A stretch of 64,000 bases of DNA. It comes from Saccharothrix sp. ALI-22-I (GTDB lineage Bacteria; Actinomycetota; Actinomycetes; Mycobacteriales; Pseudonocardiaceae). The DNA is taken from assembly GCF_001984175.1 (NCBI RefSeq), contig NZ_MTQP01000045.1:52629-116628 (forward strand). Reading direction: 5' to 3'. A program made the position numbers and the translations under genes. Each line of letters starts with the position of its first letter. The first letter of the stretch is position 1. Below the pieces are notes generated by a model. It was not told the origin of the DNA and did not search any database. It worked only from the letters and a program-made list of their open reading frames with translations. This document shows positions 1 through 9,199 of the stretch, piece after piece.

Positions 1-2
1 GG

Positions 3-410
3 TGGAGTCCGGGCACGCGCGTGGAGATCGGCGTGAACGACGCCGAGGACGCGATCGTGATGCGGCGCGCGGCCTCGGGCGGCGGCGTGGTGACGGCGAG
101 CCTCAGGCTGCTGGTCCCCGCGCGGGTTCGCCGCTGGTGCGGGTTCGGGACACGGGAGCAGGTGCTGGTGGTCGCCGTCCCGACCCTGTCCGCGCTGGTC
201 GTCCACGGGCTGGAGAAGTTGGACCTCGTGCTGCCCGACCCCAGGGCCGTGGTGAAGGGCATGCACCCGGTCGGCGAGCGCGGCGAGCGCGCAGGTGGTG
301 ACGACGGGTCGGAGCCGGCCGCGGACGCCGGACGGCGCGGGCGCTCCGGGTCCGCGGGTGGGGACGCGACCGGTGTGGACGGCCGGGGAGGTGTCCGCGA
401 TGGCCGTTGA
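3..410 (+). CDS. AbrB-like protein, 5' end outside window
   Basis: The frame is open from the first bases of the window, so the start probably lies upstream. The GTG at 21 is a possible internal start. The visible part contains RLLVPARVRRWCGFGTREQV and VVAVPTLSALVVHGLEKLD, the two strands of an AbrB/MazE-type swapped-hairpin DNA-binding domain. The last 11 bases overlap the start of the integrase gene, and the same 11-base overlap occurs in the second AbrB-like/integrase pair at 8031-8041. I infer a small DNA-binding partner, perhaps a regulator or directionality factor, of the recombinase. The C-terminal 50 residues are low-complexity Gly/Arg/Asp. Confidence 0.6.
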   Translation, partial: WSPGTRVEIGVNDAEDAIVMRRAASGGGVVTASLRLLVPARVRRWCGFGTREQVLVVAVPTLSALVVHGLEKLDLVLPDPRAVVKGMHPVGERGERAGGDDGSEPAADAGRRGRSGSAGGDATGVDGRGGVRDGR

Positions 411-1557
411 TCCCGCGACGGGTGTCGACGCCGGGACCGCCGCGGTCCCCGACCCGGGCGTCGGTCCCGGGTCGCCGGTCGCACCGGCCGATCCGGCGGA
501 CGTGGCGATGGCGTTGAATTTGTTGAAGCACATGGGGTTGCGGCCGCAGGACCTGCTGCGGGCCGAGGCCGCCGTGCGGGTCGTGCCGACCTTCGCGGAG
601 TTCATGGAGAAGGTGCGCGAGGTGGTGCCGAAGGCCTCCCAGCGTCTCTACGACACCTACTGGGACCGGTTGGTGGAGGTATGGGGCAGTCGGCGACTGG
701 ACGAGCCGACCAACGCCGAGGTGCTGGAATTGTTCGAGCGGGCGCGGGAGACGGCGCTGGTGCGGCGCACGAGCAACGGTGGCAAGAGCGCGGCGTTGCA
801 CACCTACGACGCGTTGAGGTGCGTATACAACGCGGCGGTGCAGGAGGGCGTCCTGTCGACGCGGGAGAACGTGATGGCCCGGGTGGCCAAGCCCGCCAAG
901 GGCAGGTCGCGTCGTCACGCGCTGACGCCGAAGTTGTACGGGGAGATCTGGCAGGCCGCGACGTCGACCGGGAACGATCCTTCCCTGGACGCGCTGTTGC
1001 TGAGGTTCCATCTGGAGACCGCGGCGCGCACCGGCGGCGGTCTGGGTCTGCGGTTGCGCGATCTGGATCAGGGCCAGTGTCTGGTGCTGTTGCGGGAGAA
1101 GGGATCGACGCAGCGGTGGCAGCCGGTGTCGCCGACGCTGATGCGGACCCTGGTCGGCCACGCCGACGCTCGGGGTGCGCGTGATCCGGACAGCCCGGTG
1201 CTGCGGTTCAAGAACGGCGATCCGTTGACCAAGAAGCGGCACGAGGGGCTGTGGAAGAGGGTCGGCGGGCACGTAGACAGCGTGCGCGTGTTGAACATCA
1301 GCATGCATTGGCTGCGGCACACGACGTTGACGTGGGTCGAGCGGAATTTCTCGCCGGCGGTGGCGCGGGCGTATGCCGGGCACGCCGAGCCCTCCTCCAA
1401 CCAGCAGGGTGCGACACACGACTACACCAAGGCCTCGATGGGCGAGATCGCCACCGCGGTGCAGGCCTGGACCGGCGAGCGGCACCCGCTGGCATTGCAG
1501 GAATCGATCGGGACGAGTCCGAACTTCTTCGCCGTGGAGGCCTCCGATGCGAACTGA
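400..1557 (+). CDS. tyrosine recombinase (integrase)
   Basis: This 385-residue site-specific recombinase of the phage-integrase family cuts and rejoins DNA through a 3'-phosphotyrosine. An N-terminal SAM-like core-binding region (about residues 45-165) precedes the catalytic domain. The catalytic set is visible: Arg near residue 210 (ETAARTGGG), Lys in LREKGS, HWLRH near 302, the second His in YAGHAEPS, and the nucleophile Tyr near 341 (HDYTKAS). The ATG at 400 follows GGGGAGG and overlaps the upstream stop. It is clearly related to the integrase at 8031. I see no attachment site or tRNA nearby. Confidence 0.88.
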   Translation: MAVDPATGVDAGTAAVPDPGVGPGSPVAPADPADVAMALNLLKHMGLRPQDLLRAEAAVRVVPTFAEFMEKVREVVPKASQRLYDTYWDRLVEVWGSRRLDEPTNAEVLELFERARETALVRRTSNGGKSAALHTYDALRCVYNAAVQEGVLSTRENVMARVAKPAKGRSRRHALTPKLYGEIWQAATSTGNDPSLDALLLRFHLETAARTGGGLGLRLRDLDQGQCLVLLREKGSTQRWQPVSPTLMRTLVGHADARGARDPDSPVLRFKNGDPLTKKRHEGLWKRVGGHVDSVRVLNISMHWLRHTTLTWVERNFSPAVARAYAGHAEPSSNQQGATHDYTKASMGEIATAVQAWTGERHPLALQESIGTSPNFFAVEASDAN

Positions 1558-1656
1558 CCATGCGCCGCAGCGGCGTCGTGAGGATGGCTTCGTGCAGCGT
1601 GGGGAGATCGGCGGACGCGGCCTGCGTCGGTTCGCCCACTGTGGTCGGAGGTTCCC

Positions 1657-2700
1657 GTGAGCACAGTCGTCGACGCACACGTCGACCGGGAACTGGTCGA
1701 GCGGATCCGCGAACTGTTCGCGGAAGCCGACACGGCCGGGCAGCCCCGTCCGGGCCGACCGACCCTGGCCAAGTTGACCGATGCCACGGACTACCGGATC
1801 CGTCAGGCGATCGCCGAGATCGACCGCGGCGACGCCGGTCGAAGCACCCGTGAACCCGCGGGTTCCGCCGGCGACGTCGACGCGGTGGCCGGCGGCATGT
1901 CCGGTGCCGGCGACAGCACCGCGCAGGCCGGGCCGGACTCGGCCGACGGCGCCGGCGGATCACCGGCCGTGGTCGGTGACGCCATCGCAAGCGGCATGGT
2001 GCCGGCCGGCGACTCGGCACGGCTGTCGACGACAGCCACGTCACCGCCACACCTGGCACCGGGTGCGTCGGCGGCGGAACCGCCGGCGACGACATCGCCG
2101 GCCGGGGCACCGTCGCCGGCGCGTCGGGCGTCGGGCGGGCGGCCCCGTCGTCCGAGGCCGGCGGGGGCGTCGGCATCACCAGCGCCGGCGTCGCCGGGGG
2201 CCGAGGTGGCGACGGTGTCCGGCGGCCTGTCGCTGGCGACGCCTCCGCCGGCGGTCGGCGGGAAGGTGGCCGCCTGGGCCGGATTCGTCTTCGGCTCCGT
2301 CATGTCCGTCGCGGCCAACGTGCTGCACACCTGGCTTCCGGCCGAGCACATGCCCCCGGGCTGGGCCCCGTCGTTGTCCTCCCAGGTAGGGGCCGCAGTG
2401 TGGCCGATCGGGCTGTTGCTCAGCGTGGAGGTCCTCAGCCGGGTCCAGTGGAAAGCTGGGTGGCAGTGGGCGCTGGCCCGGTTCGGCGGCACCGGCACCG
2501 TGGCGCTCGGCGCGGCCGTGATCAGCTACGGCCATGTGCGTGACGTGCTGCTCGCGTGGGGCTACGGCACGCTGGCGGCCCATGTGGGCCCGCTGGTGTT
2601 GGACGGCCTCATGGTGGTGTCCGGGTTCGCCCTGCTGGCGATGAGCGCCGCGCACCCCGCCGGCGACGGCGACGCGATGGCGTCGGGACGACACGACTAG
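1657..2700 (+). CDS. DUF2637-type membrane protein
   Basis: This 347-residue protein has a short N-terminal helical region (TLAKLTDATDYRIRQAIAEI, about residues 28-55) that looks like a helix-turn-helix. A long Pro/Ala/Gly-rich linker of about 130 residues follows. The C-terminus has four hydrophobic segments from about residue 205, including GFVFGSVMSVAANVLHTW and VGPLVLDGLMVVSGFALLAM. DUF2637 proteins occur on actinomycete conjugative plasmids and integrative elements, alongside spread (Spd) proteins. Here it follows an integrase by 99 bases, which fits a remnant of such an element. The start is GTG with GGAGG seven bases upstream. Confidence 0.75.
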   Translation: MSTVVDAHVDRELVERIRELFAEADTAGQPRPGRPTLAKLTDATDYRIRQAIAEIDRGDAGRSTREPAGSAGDVDAVAGGMSGAGDSTAQAGPDSADGAGGSPAVVGDAIASGMVPAGDSARLSTTATSPPHLAPGASAAEPPATTSPAGAPSPARRASGGRPRRPRPAGASASPAPASPGAEVATVSGGLSLATPPPAVGGKVAAWAGFVFGSVMSVAANVLHTWLPAEHMPPGWAPSLSSQVGAAVWPIGLLLSVEVLSRVQWKAGWQWALARFGGTGTVALGAAVISYGHVRDVLLAWGYGTLAAHVGPLVLDGLMVVSGFALLAMSAAHPAGDGDAMASGRHD

Positions 2701-2716
2701 GTGTCACCGGACGCTG

Positions 2717-2765
2717 GCCGAGAGCCGGGCGTGGCGACTCGGAATCGCCATGCCCGGCTGTCGGC
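2717..2765. terminator. strong hairpin after DUF2637 gene
   Basis: Arms 2717-2737 and 2745-2765 are complementary over 21 bases with two mismatches, around a 7-base loop. The hairpin begins 17 bases after the stop codon. No T run follows, as is usual for actinomycete terminators. Confidence 0.6.
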
Positions 2766-3681
2766 GGGATGAGCCGCCGGCGGGCACCGCCCTGTGTAGC
2801 GCCATCGCCGGTTCGCCCGTGCCCCATGGCCATCGCCCGACCGGCCACCAGCGATCCGCCGGCGGCCGGCGACAGCACACCTTCATTGGGCACCCGCCGG
2901 CGAGACAGCCGGCTGACGGCTGTCCAACACGCAGATGTGGGATTCATCCCACCGCATCCGCCGGCACGGCAGACCCCCGAAACGCGTCTCGACCGATGCC
3001 GCCGGCATCTCCCCGTAGGACATCGCGCCCGAGGGAGGTCACCGTGGATAATCGGATTGTCGCCAGCCTCGTACTCGACGGCCACCCCGAACCGGGGGCT
3101 CCCCACGGGATCCGCATCCCCCGGGACCGGATCCCGACAATGGCGGCCTCGACGGCGAGGGTGATGCGGGCGAGGGTGGGACGGCGACCGTCGGCCGTGA
3201 CGGCTCTGTCGGCGTCACGATCACCAGCGTTGTCACCGCCGGCTGTGACAGCAAGGCGATCGGCAGGACCGTCGGTGCGTCGATCGGTGCCCCTGGCGGC
3301 GGCGCTGCCAGGGGCCGTCGCCGGGAATGGCAGAGCCTGCTGTCGGGCCAGAGGAGTTCTTGGGCGGGGTTGGTGTTGCAGTTCCAGGTCGGCTGTCGAG
3401 GTTGTCGAGTTGGTGTTGGACGCGTTCGGTGGCGGTGTCGCGGCCTGGCAGCAGCCTGGAGCTGTACTGACAGTTGGGCCGCGACAGCGATGCCGGACGT
3501 GTCCAACACCAACTCGACAACCCGCACCGAGACCGAACCTGACAACGCGTGAGTCGCGAGATCCCGTTCACCGGAAGACGGCCTACCAAACAACGACCAC
3601 CATCCGGTGACCTGATCCACAACGGTGGGCGGCGTGTCGGCGTACAGGTCAGTCAACGTGCACAGCCCGGTACGGATGAAC
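2766..3681. other. non-coding stretch with hairpins
   Basis: I found no credible gene here. The open frames are GC-driven and low in complexity. The stretch holds a 9-base perfect stem (3289-3297 with 3307-3315) and the long inverted repeat described separately at 3401-3521. It ends at an ISL3-type terminus. Confidence 0.5.
3401..3521. repeat. long inverted repeat
   Basis: GTTGTCGAGTTGGTGTTGGA at 3401-3420 is repeated exactly in inverted form at 3502-3521. The complementarity continues inward for about 25 more bases with roughly 18 matches. The whole 121 bases can therefore fold into one long hairpin with a loop of about 31 bases. It contains no plausible gene and does not look like a simple terminator. 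It could be a small non-autonomous element or a structured RNA. Confidence 0.6.
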
Positions 3682-3985
3682 GGGCTCTGTCGCTGATCTT
3701 GTGACACAAGGCAGCCCGGTAGTTGATCATGTTCGGGGTGGGTTGACGATCTTCTCCCGCATCTGGCCGGGATCGTGGTCAAGGTCGTGGAGCGGACGCT
3801 TGGCGCGGTCGTGCTGCATGCCCGGGTCCGGTCGACGGAAGGGGCTTGTCCACGTTGTGGTGAAGCGTCCGGGCGGGTGCACGGCCGCAGCGAATCCTGC
3901 TACGGGGCTGAACCGCATCACAAGATCAGCGACCGAGCCGATGAACGTGCGCACGGGCACCAGGTGATCCCACCTCCGAGCACGG
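3682..3985 (+). pseudogene. ISL3-family transposase remnant
   Basis: GGCTCTGTCGCTGATCTTGT at 3682-3701 resembles the terminal repeat of actinomycete ISL3 elements. From about 3742 a frame reads DDLLPHLAGIVVKVVERTL then ACPRCGEASGRVHGR, which is the N-terminus and first zinc-binding cysteines (CPRC) of an ISL3 transposase. It breaks down after about 70 residues, where about 400 are expected. There is no right end. Confidence 0.7.
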
Positions 3986-4144
3986 GGTGAGTCCGTCCCG
4001 CTGCTCGGACACGTCCAGCACTTGCCCTGATGTTCAGCCGAGTGGCATTGCCGCCACCGACCCACCAAAACGAACGTCCCTTCTGCCGACGAGCGGGCAT
4101 TGGGCGGTCGCCTCATGGCCGATGGCCGGATTGAGAGTGGCGGG

Positions 4145-6748
4145 TCAGTCGTGGCCGCTTGTCGTAGTCTCGAGATTCGAGCGGATGGTTCTGGTCAGGT
4201 GGTGGTCGGGGCCCAGGACCCGTTCGGTATCGGCCAGTGTCGCCTCGTACAGCGGGATGGCACGTCCCAGGTCACCCGCCGACCGGTAGGCGCGGGCCAG
4301 GTTGTGGCGTGAGGTCAGCGTGGTCGGGTGGTCAGGGCCCAGCACCCGCTGCCGGTCGACCAGCGTCGCCTCGAGCAGCGGGATCGCACGCCCCAGATCA
4401 CCCGACTCCTGGTAGGCGCCGGCCAGGTTGTTGCGTGAGATCAGCGTGTCCGGGTGGTCAGGGCCCAGCACCCGCTCGGCATCGGCCAGTGTCGCCTCGT
4501 ACAGCGGGATCGCGCGCCCCAGATCACCCGCCGCCCGGTAGGCGATGGCCAAGTTGTTGAGTGAGGTCAGCGTGGTCGGGTGGTCAGGGCCCAGCACCCG
4601 CTGCCGGTCGACCAGTGTCGCCTCGAGCAGCGGGATCGCGCGCCCCAGATCACCCACCGACTGGTAGGCGTAGGCCAGGTTGTGACGTGAGGTCAGCGTG
4701 TCCGGGTGGTCAGGGCCCAGCACCCGCTCGGCATCGGCCAGTGTCGCCTCGTACAGCGGGATCGCGCGCCCCAGATCACCCGCCGCCCGGTAGGCGCCGG
4801 CCAGGTTGTTGCGTGAGGCCAGCGTGTCCGGGTGGTCAGGGCCCAGCACCCGCTCGGTATCGGCCAGTGTCGCCTCGTGCAGCGGGATCGCGCGCCCCAG
4901 GTCACCCGCCTCCTGGTAGGTGTATGCCAGGTTGTTGAGTGAGGTCAGCGTGGTCGGGTGGTCCGCGCCCAGCACCCGCTCGGCATCGGCCAGCATCGCC
5001 TCGAACAGCGGGATCGCACGCCCCAGATCACCCGCCGCCCGGTAGGCGTCGGCCAGGTTGTTGCGTGAGGTCAGCGTGTCCGGGTGGTCCGGGCCCAGCA
5101 CCCGCTGCCGGTCGACCAGTGTCGCCTCGAACAGCGGGATCGCACGCCCCAGATCACCCACCGCCCGGTAGGCGCCGGCCAGGTTGTTGCGCGAGGTCAG
5201 CGTGTCCGGGTGGTCCGGGCCCAGCACCCGCTCGGCATCGGCCAGTGTCGCCTCGAGCAGCGGGATCGCGCGCCCCAAGTCACCGGCCGCCCGGTAGGCG
5301 TGGGCCAGGTTGTTGCGTGAGGCCAGCGTCTCGGGGTGGCCGGGGCCGTGGAGGCGTTGGCGGCTGTGGGTGGCGCGGGTGTGCAGTGCGATAGCCGTGG
5401 TGGTGTCGCCCTGGCCGTCGAGGTAGAGGCCAAGGCGGTTGGCGAGGTGGCAGAGCGGTTCGGTGTCGGTGTCGGGAAGGGTGTGGTCGAGCAGTGCCCG
5501 CGCGTGGGGCAGCACCGTCTGGAAGACGGGCCAGTCGGCGGGCCAGCGGGGGTGGGATTCGGCGAGGGTGGCGGCGAGGGTGGCGGTGGTGGTGTCGCGG
5601 GCGTGGGCGATGCCCGTGGGTTGGCGGTGGGGGTCGGCCGGGTCGGGGGTGCGGGTGACGGCCTGGACCAGGCGGTGCACGCCGACGGTGTCGCCGGTGA
5701 GGGTGATCATGCTGTAGGCGGCCAACCGGCCCAGCGCCTCCGACAGCTCCGGCTCGTCGAACGCGCCCGCGACCAGGGTTCGCGGGATGGCGTCGGGGGC
5801 GTACCAGGCCAGATGCCGCAGCACCCGCCCGGCCAGGGGCGTGTCGGCGAGGCGATCGAGGGTGACGTGCCAGATCCGGGCCATGGTCCGCTGGGCATCC
5901 CCGCCCTCCGCCGTCGCGGTGAACATCCGCGCCGGGTACCGCCGCAGCAGCTCCAGGTAGGCGACCGGGGTGATGCGGGTCTGGGCAAGGTAGGCGCCCG
6001 CCTGCTCGACCGCCAGCGGCAGCCACCCCACCTCCGCACACACCCGGTCCGCGCCCGTGAGGTCCGCCTCCGGCCACTCCGCCCGCACGATCCGGGTCAG
6101 CAGGTCCACGGCCTGCTCGGCGGGCAGCACGTCCAGCGGCACCGGCTCGGCCACCCCGCCCCAGCCGCCACCCCGCCGACTGGTGATCAGCACCGTGCCC
6201 GTCCGCACCCGCGCCAGCAACCCCGCCGCATCGGCCGGTGCGGTGAGGTTGTCCAGCACCAGCAACCAGCCGTCACGGGCGGCCAGCCACCGCACCGCCG
6301 ACTCGGTCCGCCGCTCCAGCGGCACCCCCGCCAGCTCGGGCACCAGCGCCACCGCCAGCTCGGCCAGACCGGTGTCGATCGCGGCCGGCGAGTCCGCCGT
6401 CACCCACCACACCGGCGCGAACCGGCCTGCATGGAGCTCGGCGAACCGCGCGGCCAGCGTGCTCTTGCCCACCCCGCCCAGACCGTGCACCGCCACCACC
6501 ACCGCACGCCCCGACCCGGCCAGCGCCGCCTCCAACCGCGCCAACTCCCCGCCCCGACCCACGAACACCCCCGAGGACACCGGAACCCGGCCCACCCCCG
6601 ACGGCGGCGACACCGACTCCATCCCCGGCACACCAGGACCACCGACCACCACACCACCGTGGACCGTCAGATCCCGACCGGCCTGCAACACCACCGACCG
6701 ACCCGACGCCTCAGCGGACTGGACCACCCGCCGCGCCTCGCTATCCAT
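4145..6748 (-). CDS. NB-ARC ATPase with nine TPR units
   Basis: This 867-residue STAND ATPase starts at ATG 6748 behind a GGAG. Residues 15-35 (VVLQAGRDLTVHG) match a short N-terminal module also present in the NB-ARC gene at 35-37 kb. The P-loop GLGGVGKST lies near residue 110, Walker B is WLLVLDN, and GWLPLAVEQAG resembles the GLPLAL motif. Residues about 475-852 are nine tandem 42-residue TPRs of the form NNLAxAYRAAGDLGRAIPL. Such proteins act as signal-dependent switches in regulation or phage defence. No effector domain is recognisable, so the output is unknown. The array may bind a peptide or protein trigger. Confidence 0.8.
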   Translation of the reverse strand: MDSEARRVVQSAEASGRSVVLQAGRDLTVHGGVVVGGPGVPGMESVSPPSGVGRVPVSSGVFVGRGGELARLEAALAGSGRAVVVAVHGLGGVGKSTLAARFAELHAGRFAPVWWVTADSPAAIDTGLAELAVALVPELAGVPLERRTESAVRWLAARDGWLLVLDNLTAPADAAGLLARVRTGTVLITSRRGGGWGGVAEPVPLDVLPAEQAVDLLTRIVRAEWPEADLTGADRVCAEVGWLPLAVEQAGAYLAQTRITPVAYLELLRRYPARMFTATAEGGDAQRTMARIWHVTLDRLADTPLAGRVLRHLAWYAPDAIPRTLVAGAFDEPELSEALGRLAAYSMITLTGDTVGVHRLVQAVTRTPDPADPHRQPTGIAHARDTTTATLAATLAESHPRWPADWPVFQTVLPHARALLDHTLPDTDTEPLCHLANRLGLYLDGQGDTTTAIALHTRATHSRQRLHGPGHPETLASRNNLAHAYRAAGDLGRAIPLLEATLADAERVLGPDHPDTLTSRNNLAGAYRAVGDLGRAIPLFEATLVDRQRVLGPDHPDTLTSRNNLADAYRAAGDLGRAIPLFEAMLADAERVLGADHPTTLTSLNNLAYTYQEAGDLGRAIPLHEATLADTERVLGPDHPDTLASRNNLAGAYRAAGDLGRAIPLYEATLADAERVLGPDHPDTLTSRHNLAYAYQSVGDLGRAIPLLEATLVDRQRVLGPDHPTTLTSLNNLAIAYRAAGDLGRAIPLYEATLADAERVLGPDHPDTLISRNNLAGAYQESGDLGRAIPLLEATLVDRQRVLGPDHPTTLTSRHNLARAYRSAGDLGRAIPLYEATLADTERVLGPDHHLTRTIRSNLETTTSGHD
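4193..5326 (-). repeat. nine 126-bp tandem repeats encoding TPRs
   Basis: The TPR section is a tandem array of nine 126-base units of very high nucleotide identity, each encoding 42 residues. Differences cluster at a few codons, such as RAA/RAV/QEA/QSV/QES/RSA before GDLGRA and ADAER/VDRQR/ADTER. Such arrays can expand or contract by recombination. Confidence 0.8.
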
Positions 6749-7504
6749 CCCCCACCGCTCCGTTCACGCCACGAGCAGGCCACCCACGGCCGACCGATCA
6801 CGCACACCACAACCCACACCCACCCCGACGACAACGTACTAATGCGCACGTACACGGCATCGGTCAAGCCGGGCCAGCTGTCGTAGATCGGATTAATCTT
6901 TGTTGACACTGAAGTTATCGCGACGACGATCATATTCGAGGAACAGGCGGCTTCCCGTCGACCCGTCGCGACATCAAGGGCTGGACGCGGCGACTGACGT
7001 CGCCCCTGTGTGATCACCTCACAGTGCCCACCGTTACCCGGTCTTCCGTCGCGTTTGCCTCGGGTGGCCCGGCCCAGATCTCGATATGTGGGCGCTGGCG
7101 AGCAAACGGCGCGACACGCGCTGACGGAGCGGCCTTCGACATGACTCTCGACTGCCTGGCTCGGCCGACAGATCTTGAGTTCGCAGCACCTCAATCACCC
7201 TGCATTAACGGAGTGTAGTCAAACGATCATCTGGAGGCCGTTTTGCGGCGTGTTGCGACGACTTTGGTGACTGAGTGTGAGTTTTGTGCTTAAGTGTCGA
7301 TGTCCGGACGGCCGTCGAGGCCCAGGGGTCTCGTGTCGGCAGTGGGGTCCGGAGCCCGGCCTCACCCGACAAGACGGGCGACCGGAAGACGTGCCCGCGG
7401 GGAGCGGGCCGAGCAGCAAGGGGGGATCGGCATGCACAACTTTGCCAGTCGTCGTGTGGGGACGGTATCGAGCCGTCGTCCGCCGCGGCCGCGGTAGGTC
7501 CACG
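6749..7504. other. intergenic stretch between divergent genes
   Basis: These 750 bases separate the NB-ARC gene (leftward) from the AbrB-like gene (rightward). They include a less GC-rich patch around 6885-6940 that may hold promoters. I see no gene, repeat or RNA that I can support. Confidence 0.4.
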
Positions 7505-8041
7505 GTGGACCGCAGAAGGCTGCGCCTGGCGTCGGTGCCGCCCGCGGGCGGCACCGACGGTGTCGAGGAGAAGATCGTCCGGGCCCTGACCTATCCGAAG
7601 CCTCGCGCCGAGGAACGCCCAGGGCGCATGCGAAGAGTCAATCTGGGCGATCTGCAAACCGCGCTCGGCGAGACCGACCTCAAGTTCGCCGTGGTGCTGG
7701 TCGACGACAGCGGCAGGATCTCGGGACGACCGGTGTTCGAGCATCTGCTCTGGTCGGCGGGCAACACGTTCACCGCATGGGCCGGTCGAGGCCACCTCAT
7801 GTTGCGACCGACCGAGGAAGGTCCGTTGTCCCTGGACGGGCGCGGGCGGATGGCGCTACCGCCGACCCTGTTGCGCTACTGCGGCATCGACTCCGGTGAT
7901 CAGGCGTTCCTGATCGCCGCGCCCGATCACCAGGCGCTGATCGTGCACCCCTTGATCAACCTCGCGCACATGGTGCGGACCTTCCACACCGACCTGTACG
8001 ACCGCGAGATTCAGCAAAGGATTTCGGGCCTTGACCATTGA
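7505..8041 (+). CDS. AbrB-like protein preceding integrase
   Basis: This protein has about 178 residues from GTG 7505; ATG 7628 is an alternative start. It carries an N-terminal segment (VEEKIVRALTYPKPRAEE) and a C-terminal AbrB-like DNA-binding domain seen as LDGRGRMALPPTLLRYCGID and AFLIAAPDHQALIVHPLINL. It is a relative of the partial gene at the window start. The last 11 bases overlap the TTG start of the integrase, implying translational coupling. It is probably an accessory or regulatory partner of the recombinase. Confidence 0.65.
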   Translation: MDRRRLRLASVPPAGGTDGVEEKIVRALTYPKPRAEERPGRMRRVNLGDLQTALGETDLKFAVVLVDDSGRISGRPVFEHLLWSAGNTFTAWAGRGHLMLRPTEEGPLSLDGRGRMALPPTLLRYCGIDSGDQAFLIAAPDHQALIVHPLINLAHMVRTFHTDLYDREIQQRISGLDH

Positions 8042-9134
8042 CGACGATCTCGCCGCAGCCCGCCTGCTCCTGCACCGCATGGGCATCTCGGCCGAGGACC
8101 TGATCACCTTCGAGAAGCGGGCGAGCAGCACGCCGCTGGCGGATCTGGTGTCGACCGTGTCCCGCGTCGTTCCCGGGCCGACCCGCTCCTTGTACGAGAC
8201 GTACTGGAACAAAGCACTCGCGGCGTGGCCGGAGCGTCGAGTGGTCGACATCCAACCGACCGACGTCGCGTGGTTCATCGAGCACGCCAAGGACACCGCG
8301 GTCGTCCGCCGATCCAGCCGCAACGGTCACAGCGCCGCCGAACACGCCTACGACTCGGTGCGCTGCCTGTACCGCCACGCTGTCGCCCTGCGGCTGCTGC
8401 ACCCCTGGGACGACCCGACCTCGCACGTGGCCAAGCCCAAGCGGCTGGCGTCGAACCGTCGCGCGCTGGAGCCGGAGTTGGTCGAGATCATCGTGGAGGT
8501 CGCCTCCACCACCGGCGACGATCCCCGACTCGACGCGTTGTTGCTGCGGTTCCACATCGAGACCGCCGCACGGCGGGGCGGGGCGCTCGCGCTTCGGCTG
8601 CGTGACCTGGACCCCGACCAGTCCCTGGTGCAACTGCGGGAGAAGGGCGACCGCAACCGCTGGCAACCGGTCTCCCCCACTCTCATGAACGCCCTGCGTG
8701 AACACGCCCGTCTACGCGGCGCCCGCGACGCCGACAGCGCAGTGCTGCGTTACCACGACGGACATCCCCTGACCAGGCGCCGCTACAACACCCTCTGGGA
8801 TCGCATCGGCGCACACGTGCCCACCGTACGCACGCAGGGGGTGTCCATACACTGGCTGCGCCACACGACACTGACGTGGATCGAACGAGCCTACGGCTAC
8901 GGCGTGGCGCGCGCCTTCGCCGGGCACGCCACGGCAAGCTCCAACCGATTCGGCGTCACTCAGACCTACATCAAAGCCGACACGCGGGACGTCGCGATCG
9001 CCCTGTCCGCCTTGACCGGCGAACCGCACCCACTGGCGGTGGCCTTGCCGTCGATGGACACCGCCCCGGCACCGCAAGAACAGCAGACACCGACGGAAAC
9101 GACGACGTCGAAGTCCACCGGTTCAGCGGCCTGA
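8031..9134 (+). CDS. tyrosine recombinase (integrase), second copy
   Basis: This 367-residue phage-integrase-family recombinase is clearly similar to the one at 400-1557. The catalytic residues are Arg in TAARRGGALAL near residue 179, Lys in LREKGD, HWLRH near 273, His in AFAGHATAS and Tyr near 312 (TQTYIKAD). The start is TTG at 8031, chosen because it overlaps the upstream stop just as in the first pair. An extended Pro/Thr tail follows the catalytic domain. A strong hairpin comes 25 bases after the stop. Confidence 0.88.
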   Translation: MTIDDDLAAARLLLHRMGISAEDLITFEKRASSTPLADLVSTVSRVVPGPTRSLYETYWNKALAAWPERRVVDIQPTDVAWFIEHAKDTAVVRRSSRNGHSAAEHAYDSVRCLYRHAVALRLLHPWDDPTSHVAKPKRLASNRRALEPELVEIIVEVASTTGDDPRLDALLLRFHIETAARRGGALALRLRDLDPDQSLVQLREKGDRNRWQPVSPTLMNALREHARLRGARDADSAVLRYHDGHPLTRRRYNTLWDRIGAHVPTVRTQGVSIHWLRHTTLTWIERAYGYGVARAFAGHATASSNRFGVTQTYIKADTRDVAIALSALTGEPHPLAVALPSMDTAPAPQEQQTPTETTTSKSTGSAA

Positions 9135-9158
9135 CGCACCACCAGGACGAACGTAACG

Positions 9159-9199
9159 CCTCCGGCAGCCCGACGGTCCGGTCCGTCGACTGCCGGAGG
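9159..9199 (+). terminator. hairpin terminator after integrase
   Basis: CCTCCGGCAG at 9159-9168 pairs perfectly with CTGCCGGAGG at 9190-9199. An inner stem CGACGG/CCGTCG extends the hairpin. It lies 25 bases after the integrase stop. Confidence 0.7.

Noticed and set aside
103..1680. Long minus-strand open frame over the first integrase
   Set aside because: Arg/Pro/His-rich, no motif, exactly antisense to a clear recombinase. A GC-codon shadow.
4193..5326. Regular repeats that could be taken for a CRISPR array
   Set aside because: The units are 126 bases, contiguous, without spacers, and translate into TPRs.
5336..6886. Plus-strand 516-codon frame over the NB-ARC gene
   Set aside because: Low-complexity shadow of the TPR/NB-ARC gene.
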